The notes beneath the pieces are model-generated. The model made no database searches. It was not told the origin of the DNA and worked only from the letters and a program-made list of their open reading frames with translations. DNA of 45,463 nt from Aneurinibacillus terranovensis DSM 18919 (lineage in GTDB: Bacteria > Bacillota > Bacilli > Aneurinibacillales > Aneurinibacillaceae): NCBI RefSeq assembly GCF_000430625.1, contig NZ_KE387174.1:1-45463 (forward strand). The letters are read 5' to 3'. Below, in pieces: positions 14,206-21,674 of the stretch (positions are counted from its first letter, which is position 1; each line of letters starts with the position of its first letter). The translations under genes and the position numbers were made by a program.

Positions 14206-16518
14206 ATGGCAATCGATTATGAAAAAGAAAAAGCTGCGCTGAATGGCGGGCAGGAAACAAAACCCGAGCAAAAGCTGACATTTGAGTCTGGAAATGAAAT
14301 GGCGGCGATGGCGGCCGCTCAGATTAACTATCATGTGATGGGATATTTCCCGATTACGCCTTCCACGGAAGTGGCTCAGTTCCTGGATGCGATGAAGGCT
14401 CGCGGAGAGCACGATATCGTGCTGATTCCGGCAGACGGTGAGCATGGATCCGCGGGGATCTGCTATGGGGCGGCCGCAGCCGGCGGACGTGTGTTCAATG
14501 CGACAAGCGCCAACGGGTTCCTTTATATGATCGAACAGCTTCCCGTGCAATCCGGAACCCGTTTTCCGATGGTTTTAAATCTTGTTACCCGAGCAATTAG
14601 CGGCCCGCTTGATATTCGGGGCGACCACTCCGACCTCTATTACGGGCTAAATATTGGCTGGCCCATTCTGCTTGCACGTGACCCGCAGGCCGTTTACGAT
14701 ATGAATATTATCGCTTTACGTGTAGCTGAACATAAAGACGTACGTCTGCCGGTCATGGTGGCTTACGACGGATTTTTCACCTCCCACCAGAAGCGGCGTG
14801 TTAATTATTTTGCAGACCGAAAAGTGGTGCAGGAATTCGTAGGGGAAATGCCGACGGGATATGTGCACGCCCTTGATCCTGAAAACCCGGTTACGATTGG
14901 TCCGTATATGAACGACCCTGACCTTATCAATAATAACTACCAGCAATCGGAAGCTATGTACCGGGCCGGTGAGATTTTTAAAGAAATAGCAGCTGAATAC
15001 GAAAAAATATCCGGAAGGAAGTATGAAACCCTTGATTTATACCGTATGGAAGATGCCGAAGTGGCTGTATTCCTCCTGAATTCAGCCGCAGAAAGTGCCA
15101 AAGACGTTGCGGATGAATTGCGCAAACAGGGCATTAAAGCCGGCGTAATCAGTCCTAATGTGATTCGCCCATGGCCGAAAGAAGAAATCCAGGAAGCCTG
15201 CAAAAACTTGAAAGCCATTCTTATCGGTGAGCGTGCGGATTCATACGGCGGACACGGCGCTAACTTAACGCATGAGTTGAAGTCAACTCTGCAGGAGATA
15301 AAAGGCAACGAGACGATTGTAATCAGTCGTATTTTTGGTGTCGGCGGGAAAGACTTCTACCACGATGATGCGCAGGCGTTCTTCAATCTCGCAATTGAAG
15401 CAGCCGATCTCGGTTATGCACCTAAGCCGTTTGATTACTTCGGGCATAATCCGGGAGACCCGGAAAAAACGCCGAAGCGTGTGCTTGAACCGCTGCATGG
15501 AGATGCGTTTAAAACAGGACTCATTACGGTCAAACCAAATGAGACGACAGGAAAGCTTGATGTGAAAATTCCGCCGATGCGTGCGCTTATGGGCAAACCG
15601 AAGCGAATCGCGCCGGGGCACGGGGCATGTCCGGGCTGTGGGATTTTCCCGGGGCTTGAATTGTTCTTTAAAGGCATTGAAGGCGACATTGTCGTCCTGT
15701 TCCAGACCGGCTGCGCGATGGTTGTTACGACCGGATATCCGTACAGTTCACATAAACAGTCGTATATTCACAACTTGTTCCAGAACGGAGCAGCTACGTT
15801 ATCCGGTGCAGTAGAGATGTTCTTCGAACGGAAGCGCCGTGGTGAAATCGAAGTAGCTGATGACTTTACCTTTGTCATGGTCACCGGAGACGGTGGGATG
15901 GATATCGGCATGGGACCCGCTATTGGGACGGCTCTTCGCAACCACAAAATGATCATCCTTGAGTACGATAATGAAGGCTACATGAATACGGGAAGCCAGC
16001 TTTCCTACTCGACACCGCTCGGTCATATGACCTCAACTTCCAATGTTGGCAAGAGCCAGGGCGGCAAGAGATTCCACCACAAAGACACGGCGCAAATTAT
16101 GGCAGCGACCAATATTGCGTATGTGTTTACCGGAACGGAAGCCTTCCCGCAGGACCTTTTGAAAAAAGCCGCTAAAGCGCAGTGGTATGCACAAAATGTT
16201 GGCCTCGTGTACGGAAAAATTCTCATTGCCTGTCCACTTAACTGGAAGTCCCCGGATGAACAGGGCGGATCGATCGTGGAAGCGGCTGTTAACTCATGCT
16301 TCTTCCCACTGTATGAGGTTGAGCAGGGAATTACTAATATCACGTACAATCCGGAGGAAAAAAACAAGCGGATTGAAGTGAAAGAGTGGCTCAAATTGAT
16401 GGGGAAAACAAAACACCTCACGAAACCTGAGTATGAAGCAGCGCTCCAATCGTTCGGTGATGAAGTGGAACGCAGATGGAACCGACTCAAAGCCAAGCAC
16501 GAAAACGAGTATCTATAA
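14206..16518 (+). CDS. 2-oxoacid:ferredoxin oxidoreductase, fused alpha-beta subunit
   Basis: 770 residues. The N-terminal alpha part (to about 430) has the GYFPITPSTEVAQ transketolase-like pyrimidine-binding motif and a following C-terminal alpha domain. The beta part starts about residue 460 with GHGACPGCG (cluster and TPP vicinity) and carries the TPP-binding VTGDGGMDIGMG motif (about 560) and YDNEGYMNTG. In most archaeal-type enzymes alpha and beta are separate; here they are one chain, while gamma and delta form another. It is 22 nt after the gamma-delta gene. ATG 14206 is set by GGGGGAG upstream. Co-transcribed; terminator follows. Confidence 0.9.
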   Translation: MAIDYEKEKAALNGGQETKPEQKLTFESGNEMAAMAAAQINYHVMGYFPITPSTEVAQFLDAMKARGEHDIVLIPADGEHGSAGICYGAAAAGGRVFNATSANGFLYMIEQLPVQSGTRFPMVLNLVTRAISGPLDIRGDHSDLYYGLNIGWPILLARDPQAVYDMNIIALRVAEHKDVRLPVMVAYDGFFTSHQKRRVNYFADRKVVQEFVGEMPTGYVHALDPENPVTIGPYMNDPDLINNNYQQSEAMYRAGEIFKEIAAEYEKISGRKYETLDLYRMEDAEVAVFLLNSAAESAKDVADELRKQGIKAGVISPNVIRPWPKEEIQEACKNLKAILIGERADSYGGHGANLTHELKSTLQEIKGNETIVISRIFGVGGKDFYHDDAQAFFNLAIEAADLGYAPKPFDYFGHNPGDPEKTPKRVLEPLHGDAFKTGLITVKPNETTGKLDVKIPPMRALMGKPKRIAPGHGACPGCGIFPGLELFFKGIEGDIVVLFQTGCAMVVTTGYPYSSHKQSYIHNLFQNGAATLSGAVEMFFERKRRGEIEVADDFTFVMVTGDGGMDIGMGPAIGTALRNHKMIILEYDNEGYMNTGSQLSYSTPLGHMTSTSNVGKSQGGKRFHHKDTAQIMAATNIAYVFTGTEAFPQDLLKKAAKAQWYAQNVGLVYGKILIACPLNWKSPDEQGGSIVEAAVNSCFFPLYEVEQGITNITYNPEEKNKRIEVKEWLKLMGKTKHLTKPEYEAALQSFGDEVERRWNRLKAKHENEYL

Positions 16519-16530
16519 AACCACATCATA

Positions 16531-16566
16531 AAATCCGGAGGGCCTACCCTTTCCGGATTTTTCTTT
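16531..16566 (+). terminator. Terminator of the oxidoreductase operon
   Basis: AAATCCGGA / TCCGGATTT stem followed by TTCTTT. Confidence 0.85.
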
Positions 16567-16728
16567 GGCCATAAAAAAGTTTGCATGATAATTATTTTGC
16601 CGGTTTGGCTACGGTAGTGAAATGAGGTTGTATATAAATGGAGTTTGCTGGAAGAGGTGATTCCAAATTGACCGGAATATGATAAAATACTAAAGGATGT
16701 CTGTTGCAAGAAAGGGGTATAGGGTTCG

Positions 16729-17526
16729 GTGGATGATCGATTTTGGGAACAGTTTCTTATCCCGTATGAGCAAGCAATGGAAGAATTAAAAGTTAAATTC
16801 AGAAGTATTCGCAAAGAATTAAAAAAAAGAGATGAATACTCACCGATAGAATTTGTTACCGGACGAATTAAAAAGATATCCAGCATACTGGAAAAAGCCA
16901 ACAAGCTGCATATCCCGCTGGATCGCCTTGAAGAAATAGAGGATATTACCGGCATACGCATCATGTGCCAGTTTGCGGAGGATATATATCGGGTCGTGGA
17001 CTTAATTCACCAGCGTGATGGAAATGATATGACCGTTGTTTATGAAAAAGATTATATTAATAACCAAAAACCAAGCGGTTACCGCAGTTATCATATTATA
17101 ATCCGGTACCCGGTTCAGACTTCCCTTGGGGAAAAAGAACTTCTGGCGGAAATTCAAATTCGTACGCTTGCGATGAACTTCTGGGCCACAATTGAACACT
17201 CCCTTAGCTATAAGTACGAAAAAAACATTCCGGAAGATATTAAAGAACGGCTGCGCAAAGCGGCAGAGGCCGCCTATCTGCTCGACACTGAAATGTCCGA
17301 AATTCGTGATGAGATCCGGGATGCCCAGCAATTGTTTGAATATAAATCGAACATCGTCTCCCGTATCCTGCAGGGAATTGAAAATTTATATCAGATCGGA
17401 TATGTGGTAGAAGCGACAACATTTCAAAATCAGTTTCGCGAGATGCGCGCACAGGGTGATGTAATGGAGCTTCGGCAGCTATACCGGACAATACAGGCAA
17501 AAATTAAGGAGGTAAAAACGTACTGA
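16729..17526 (+). CDS. relQ: Small alarmone synthetase (RelQ/YjbM/SasB type)
   Basis: 265 residues, GTG start (VDDRFWEQFLIPYEQA) behind AAAGGGG. It closely follows B. subtilis YjbM along its first 210 residues: HSPIEFVTGR-like YSPIEFVTGRIKK, DITGIRIMCQF, SGYRSYHIII and EIQIRTLAMNFWATIEHSLSYKY, the (p)ppGpp synthetase active-site set. It has no hydrolase domain. Such enzymes make ppGpp/pGpp from GTP or GDP plus ATP and act as a tetramer. A C-terminal extension of roughly 50 residues (VSRILQGIENLYQIGY... to the end) goes beyond the 211 residues of YjbM. Its terminator overlaps the last codons. Confidence 0.92.
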   Translation: MDDRFWEQFLIPYEQAMEELKVKFRSIRKELKKRDEYSPIEFVTGRIKKISSILEKANKLHIPLDRLEEIEDITGIRIMCQFAEDIYRVVDLIHQRDGNDMTVVYEKDYINNQKPSGYRSYHIIIRYPVQTSLGEKELLAEIQIRTLAMNFWATIEHSLSYKYEKNIPEDIKERLRKAAEAAYLLDTEMSEIRDEIRDAQQLFEYKSNIVSRILQGIENLYQIGYVVEATTFQNQFREMRAQGDVMELRQLYRTIQAKIKEVKTY

Positions 17527-17544
17527 GTGTTCGGTACGTTTTTT
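17514..17544 (+). terminator. Terminator overlapping the relQ stop codon
   Basis: AAAAACGTAC pairs with GTACGTTTTT; the TGA stop lies in the loop region and a T run follows. Confidence 0.8.
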
Positions 17545-17570
17545 ACTTGGCTGGTTCGGGAAATATAACC

Positions 17571-17600
17571 TTGTACCATTCTCGCGTTACATGGTATCAT
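17571..17600 (+). promoter_or_regulatory. Possible sigma-A promoter of mecA
   Basis: TTGTAC and TATCAT separated by 18 bp, about 90 bp upstream of the mecA start. Confidence 0.45.
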
Positions 17601-17688
17601 TAAAAAAAATTGAAATATATTTTTAACAAAACAGTTAGATAGAACGTATTCTAATATTACTACCGGATTTACGGAGGGAGGGGCAAAA

Positions 17689-18285
17689 ATGCGCGTTGAA
17701 CGTCTGGGAACGGACAAAATAAGGATTTTTTTAACCTTTGATGACCTGGTTGAACGAGGAATAGAAAAAGACGATATGTGGCGTGACATCCCCAAAGTGC
17801 ATGAACTATTCAATGATATGATGGATCAGGCACACGAAGAAGTGGGTTTTAGTGTCAATGGTCCGGTAGCTGTTGAAGTATTTTCTCTACCTGCTCAGGG
17901 CATGGTAGTGATTGTAACACGCGGCAAAACAGATTTAACCGACAGTTCCGATGATATGGACTACGATGATATATATGAAATGCAGGTCACGCTTGAAGAA
18001 AGCGATGACGTGGTGTATTCATTCTCTGATTTCGAACACCTGGTGGAGCTTGCTCACCGGATTAATGCTAAATTAATTGATGGAGGCAGCATCTATGCGT
18101 ACAACGGACGTTATTATCTCTTCCTTGAAGAATTAGAGATGGAGCGAAAGGATTACGATAACCTGATTTCGATTCTTTCCGAATACGGGGAAGCTTCCAC
18201 GGTAACGAAATATGTACTGCAGGAATACGGGACTGTCGTTATTGCGGATGATGCGGTTAAAGTACTGTGTCAGCATTTTTCATAA
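17689..18285 (+). CDS. mecA: Adaptor protein MecA/YpbH
   Basis: 198 residues. The N-terminal substrate-binding domain (MRVERLGTDKIRIFLTFDDL ... MWRDIPKVHELFNDMMDQA) is followed by an acidic linker and the C-terminal ClpC-binding domain (VVYSFSDFEHLVELA ... GRYYLFLEE). It targets substrates (ComK, Spo0A and others in Bacillus) to the ClpC chaperone/ClpP protease. RBS GGAGGGAGGGG. It sits upstream of gudB; B. subtilis keeps a MecA paralogue (ypbH/mecB) in the corresponding neighbourhood, so this may be the mecB orthologue or the only copy. Confidence 0.93.
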   Translation: MRVERLGTDKIRIFLTFDDLVERGIEKDDMWRDIPKVHELFNDMMDQAHEEVGFSVNGPVAVEVFSLPAQGMVVIVTRGKTDLTDSSDDMDYDDIYEMQVTLEESDDVVYSFSDFEHLVELAHRINAKLIDGGSIYAYNGRYYLFLEELEMERKDYDNLISILSEYGEASTVTKYVLQEYGTVVIADDAVKVLCQHFS

Positions 18286-18296
18286 GGTTGATGTTC

Positions 18297-18326
18297 AAAA
18301 CACACAGCGCATGCGCTGTGTGTTTT
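18297..18326 (+). terminator. Terminator of mecA
   Basis: A 30-nt perfect palindrome (AAAACACACAGC, GCATGC, GCTGTGTGTTTT) followed by alternating AT. Confidence 0.75.
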
Positions 18327-18356
18327 ATATATATATATACGTAGTGGAGCAGCTAT

Positions 18357-18895
18357 TTGTTTGCCGAAATAAAAAACCCGAAGCAGAAATTTCTCGATTT
18401 ACTGCAGGATACGATTGATTGCATCAATGCAAAAAATCTTGTGCCGTTTATGGAAGAATACTTGTACTTCGTGTATGGCCCCGTCTCCAGCGGAAAATCG
18501 ATGTTTATGCGTCAGATGGCTGACCAAATTGCCCAGATGGAAGTTCCGGTGGTCTACCTATCATGGGATATGACAAAGCATGGCCCGTATCCTCAAAGTA
18601 ACAACGGAAGAGGTCATTTCAGGACGAGTGGATCCGGAATTGATCCGGCAGGCAAACCACGAATTAAGAATATAGCGAATCATCTGTTTACAATTGAGGG
18701 GAAAGTAGATACTACGATTGAAGACGTAGAAGAATCGATTGATATGATCTTTCTTTTCGAACCGGAAGAGGAAAAATCAGAGAAAACTGAAGGCACGTGT
18801 GTGTTCGCGTATATAAGAATCGTAACGGGATGCTGGGACGGATTCCCTTCCTTTTCTATAAACAAAAAGCATTATTCATACCTTCTCAACCGTAG
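18357..18895 (+). pseudogene. Decayed DnaB-like (RecA-fold) ATPase pseudogene
   Basis: A TTG behind GGAG opens frame A with a Walker A (YGPVSSGKSMFMRQM) and PVVYLSWDMTK, resembling the DnaB motif that ends in SLEMSK. At 18579/18580 the protein-like reading moves to frame B (MARILKVTTEEVISGR, then VDPELIRQANHELR). It returns to frame A near 18665 (HLFTIEGKVDTTIEDV) and jumps at about 18817 to the third frame (NRNGMLGRIPFLFYKQ), which ends TAG at 18893-18895. The last two blocks match the DnaB C-terminal pattern (VMFLYRDE-like, then HRNGPTG-like). The Walker B region expected between them is missing, about 80 residues by comparison with DnaB. The uninterrupted frame A (18357-18917) is therefore probably not a functional protein. 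The original function was a helicase-like ATPase of unknown role. Confidence 0.75.
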
Positions 18896-18956
18896 AGGAA
18901 AGTTGTATACTTGCTAAGGGTTTAACTTATGAATTAAAATTTCGAGGTGGTAAAAC

Positions 18957-20249
18957 ATGGGAGAACAAGTTGTAACCGATTCAACTGCCAATGGGAAGGC
19001 AGCACAGCAGGAAAATTTAAATGTTTTACAATCAACGCAGACAGTCATTGAAGAAGCATTGACCAAGATGGGATACCCGCCTGTAATGAATGAACTCTTA
19101 AAAGAGCCTATGCGGATGTTTACCGTACGGATTCCCATCCGAATGGACAATGGAGAGACAAAAATTTTTACTGGATACCGCGCACAGCATAATGACGCGG
19201 TTGGACCAACAAAAGGCGGTGTTCGCTTCCATCCGGATGTTACGGAGGACGAAGTGAAAGCGTTGTCAATTTGGATGAGTCTAAAATGTGGGATTGTGGA
19301 TCTTCCATATGGTGGCGGAAAGGGCGGTATTATTTGTGACCCGCGGGAAATGTCTTTCCGTGAACTGGAAGCATTAAGCCGCGGCTATGTTCGTGCGGTC
19401 AGCCAAATTGTTGGGCCTACGAAAGACATCCCTGCGCCTGACGTGTTCACTAACTCGCAGATTATGGCCTGGATGATGGATGAATATAGCCGGATCCGTG
19501 AACATGATTCACCAGGTTTTATTACAGGAAAACCGATTGTACTTGGTGGTTCTGCCGGACGTGAAACAGCTACCGCTAAAGGCGTTACAATTATGATCGA
19601 AGAAGCAGCAAAGAAAAAAGGGATTGAATTGCAAGGGGCCCGTGTGGTCGTTCAGGGCTTTGGAAACGCGGGCAGCTTCCTGGCAAAATTCATGCACGAA
19701 GCAGGTGCCAAGGTGGTTGCAATTTCGGATGCATATGGCGCGCTGCATGATGAAGCCGGGCTCGACATCGAATATTTGCTGGATAGACGTGATTCATTCG
19801 GGACGGTTACGAAATTATTTACCAATACGATTACCAATAAAGAATTGCTCGAACTGGATTGTGATATTCTCGTACCGGCTGCCATTGAAAATCAGATTAC
19901 AGCTTCGAACGCTCACAACATTAAGGCGCGCATTGTCGTGGAAGCGGCCAACGGGCCGACAACGCTTGAAGCTACAAAAATTCTTACCGAGCGCGATATC
20001 CTGCTGGTGCCGGATGTTCTGGCAAGTTCAGGCGGGGTAACGGTTTCTTACTTCGAATGGGTGCAGAACAATCAGGGATATTATTGGTCGGAAGAAGAAG
20101 TCGATTCACGGCTGCGTGAAATGCTCGTTCGCGCATTTAACAATGTGTATAATACACACGTGTCACGCGGCGTAAATATGCGCCTTGCCGCTTACATGGT
20201 GGGTGTACGGAAAATGGCCGAAGCCAGCCGTTTCCGCGGTTGGGTATAA
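18957..20249 (+). CDS. gudB: NAD-dependent glutamate dehydrogenase
   Basis: 430 residues. Catalytic motif PYGGGKGGI with the Lys, DIPAPDVFTNSQIMAWM, and the Rossmann motif VVQGFGNAGSFLA. It catabolises glutamate to 2-oxoglutarate and ammonium. The segment EDEVKALSIWM shows a single VKA, so the 9-bp duplication that inactivates GudB in B. subtilis 168 is absent and the enzyme should be active. RBS GAGGTGG, ATG 18957. Followed by ypdA as in Bacillus. RocG is the other possible name; the neighbourhood favours gudB. Confidence 0.95.
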   Translation: MGEQVVTDSTANGKAAQQENLNVLQSTQTVIEEALTKMGYPPVMNELLKEPMRMFTVRIPIRMDNGETKIFTGYRAQHNDAVGPTKGGVRFHPDVTEDEVKALSIWMSLKCGIVDLPYGGGKGGIICDPREMSFRELEALSRGYVRAVSQIVGPTKDIPAPDVFTNSQIMAWMMDEYSRIREHDSPGFITGKPIVLGGSAGRETATAKGVTIMIEEAAKKKGIELQGARVVVQGFGNAGSFLAKFMHEAGAKVVAISDAYGALHDEAGLDIEYLLDRRDSFGTVTKLFTNTITNKELLELDCDILVPAAIENQITASNAHNIKARIVVEAANGPTTLEATKILTERDILLVPDVLASSGGVTVSYFEWVQNNQGYYWSEEEVDSRLREMLVRAFNNVYNTHVSRGVNMRLAAYMVGVRKMAEASRFRGWV

Positions 20250-20280
20250 ACCGGCGCGGTCACTTTCATTGATATTCATG

Positions 20281-20316
20281 AAAAAATCCTCTACGATATA
20301 AAGTGGAGGATTTTTT
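20281..20316 (+). terminator. Terminator of gudB
   Basis: AAAAAATCCTC / GAGGATTTTTT stem with a 14-nt loop. Confidence 0.85.
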
Positions 20317-20358
20317 CTTTGGTGTTAGTCAAGTTTTTGAAACAGGAGGGATACGGTT

Positions 20359-21354
20359 ATGGAGGACGTGATTATTATCGGGGCAGGCCCATGCGGGCTT
20401 TCCGCGGCAGGGGAATTTAAAAAAAGAGGGATAGACCCTCTCGTGATTGAAAAAGGATCCATCGTTCATTCGATATACGGATATCCGCTGAATATGAGGT
20501 TTTTTAGTACGCCTGAACTTCTTGAAATAGTAGACGTTCCTTTTATTGTGTCTGGAGAGAAGCCGACGCGTGAGGAAGCGTTAGTATATTATCGGGAGGT
20601 GGCCAGCCGTTCTGCCCTTCGTATACATACGTATGAAGAAGTGGTAAAAATTGAGCAAGAGGCTGGCGGTTTTTCCGTCCAAACGGTTAAACATAACGGA
20701 AAAACAAGTGGTGGGGAATACCAGACATACCGTGCGAAAAATGTGGTAGCGGCGACCGGTTACTTTGACAATCCGAACCTAATGAATGTGCCGGGGGAAG
20801 AACTGGAAAAGGTAAACCATTACTACAAAGAAGCCCACATCTATTACGGACAAAAAGTAGCGATTATAGGGGGTTCGAATAATGCTGTGGAAGCTGCGAT
20901 AGAGATTGAACGGGCGGGTGGCCAGGTTACATGGATCTACCGACGGGGAGATTTCTCATCGTCGATCAAAGCGTGGGTTCGGCCGGTTTTTGAATCATTG
21001 CTGCGAAAAGAGCGGATTCAGGCGATGTGGAATACGAATGTGGTACGTATCGATGAAAAAACGATAACCTTAAATAGAGAAGGACAGGAGATCACCATTG
21101 AAAACGACCGGGTTCTTGCGCTCACCGGTTATCATCCGGACCATAAACTGCTGCGGTCATTGGGGGTGGAGATTAACGGGGAAACAGGTGAACCTGTCTA
21201 CAATGAGGAAACGATGGAAACGAATGTGCAGGGACTGTTTATCGCCGGAGTCATCGCAGCCGGCAACAATGCCAATGTGATTTTTATCGAAAACGGACGG
21301 CTCCACGGGGGGCTGATTGCCGACGAAATTGCGCGGCGGATCGAACAAGCGTAG
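20359..21354 (+). CDS. ypdA: Bacillithiol disulfide reductase YpdA (Bdr)
   Basis: 331 residues. FAD-binding VIIIGAGPCGLSAAGEF at the N-terminus contains the Cys near residue 13-14 that in Staphylococcus YpdA is the proposed active-site cysteine. NADPH-binding AIIGGSNNAVEAA and the C-terminal GVIAAGNNANVIFIENGR also match. The enzyme recycles oxidised bacillithiol, which implies that the organism makes this thiol. RBS AGGAGG, ATG 20359. No T-run terminator follows; the structured element at 21362 is the only feature before the converging ansA. Confidence 0.93.
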   Translation: MEDVIIIGAGPCGLSAAGEFKKRGIDPLVIEKGSIVHSIYGYPLNMRFFSTPELLEIVDVPFIVSGEKPTREEALVYYREVASRSALRIHTYEEVVKIEQEAGGFSVQTVKHNGKTSGGEYQTYRAKNVVAATGYFDNPNLMNVPGEELEKVNHYYKEAHIYYGQKVAIIGGSNNAVEAAIEIERAGGQVTWIYRRGDFSSSIKAWVRPVFESLLRKERIQAMWNTNVVRIDEKTITLNREGQEITIENDRVLALTGYHPDHKLLRSLGVEINGETGEPVYNEETMETNVQGLFIAGVIAAGNNANVIFIENGRLHGGLIADEIARRIEQA

Positions 21355-21361
21355 ACCGTCC

Positions 21362-21490
21362 GTGCTCCTCTTCCGCTTGGAGGCGGCCCGAAACATCTGG
21401 GTAACTCAGTGATGAAGGCAGTCGGGCCTAAAAACACCTCCAAGCTCCAGAGAAGCACTGAGTAGCGGAAAAAAGCACACTTCCTCCAAG
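21362..21490 (-). ncRNA. Structured element with conserved apical loop and possible pseudoknot
   Basis: The region between the convergent ypdA and ansA genes holds four nested inverted repeats: GTGCT/AGCAC (21362-21366, 21474-21478), TTCCGCT/AGCGGAA (21371-21377, 21464-21470), CTTGGAGG/CCTCCAAG (21376-21383, 21437-21444) and GGCCCGA/TCGGGCC (21385-21391, 21422-21428). A fifth pair, ACTCAGTG in the loop (21404-21411) with CACTGAGT (21456-21463), crosses the others and would form a pseudoknot. Read on the minus strand, the loop is AYTGAGKTACCCR between CATC and GATG, nearly the same as in the 260-bp repeats. A second CCTCCAAG (21483-21490) could compete for the same partner. Transcription is unproven and no known RNA family is recognised. 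Confidence 0.55.
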
Positions 21491-21674
21491 ATTTTTGTAA
21501 GCCGGGCCATACGCAGTGGGAAAACGGCCAGTCTTCGCTTCCCGTTAAGCGTAACCTAGCGCACACATCTTTCCTATCCATCTAGATTTTTGTTCCGCTA
21601 TGATCAGTTGGTGCAGGAGAAACTTCACAACTGGAGAAAATAATCAATTGGAAAAAGTTTTACGTTCGACCAGC
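21491..21674. other. Non-coding spacer between structured element and ansA stop
   Basis: No supported gene. Weak inverted repeats (for example CGCTT/AAGCG around 21536-21551 and CAGTTG/CAACTG around 21605-21633) are present. The converging ansA has no clear T-run terminator here. Confidence 0.5.

Noticed and set aside
16023-16964. 313-codon minus-strand frame
   Set aside because: Antisense to the alpha-beta oxidoreductase gene and the relQ start. The protein is Ser/Leu rich with no family features, typical of a shadow frame.
21362-21490. Known riboswitch controlling ansA or ypdA
   Set aside because: The element lies downstream of both convergent genes, so it cannot be a 5' leader of either, and no known aptamer core was recognised.
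21157-21581. Minus-strand frames of 79 and 127 codons over the ypdA end and structured element
   Set aside because: They overlap ypdA coding sequence antisense, lack binding sites, and their shared peptide with the repeats is explained by the conserved loop DNA.
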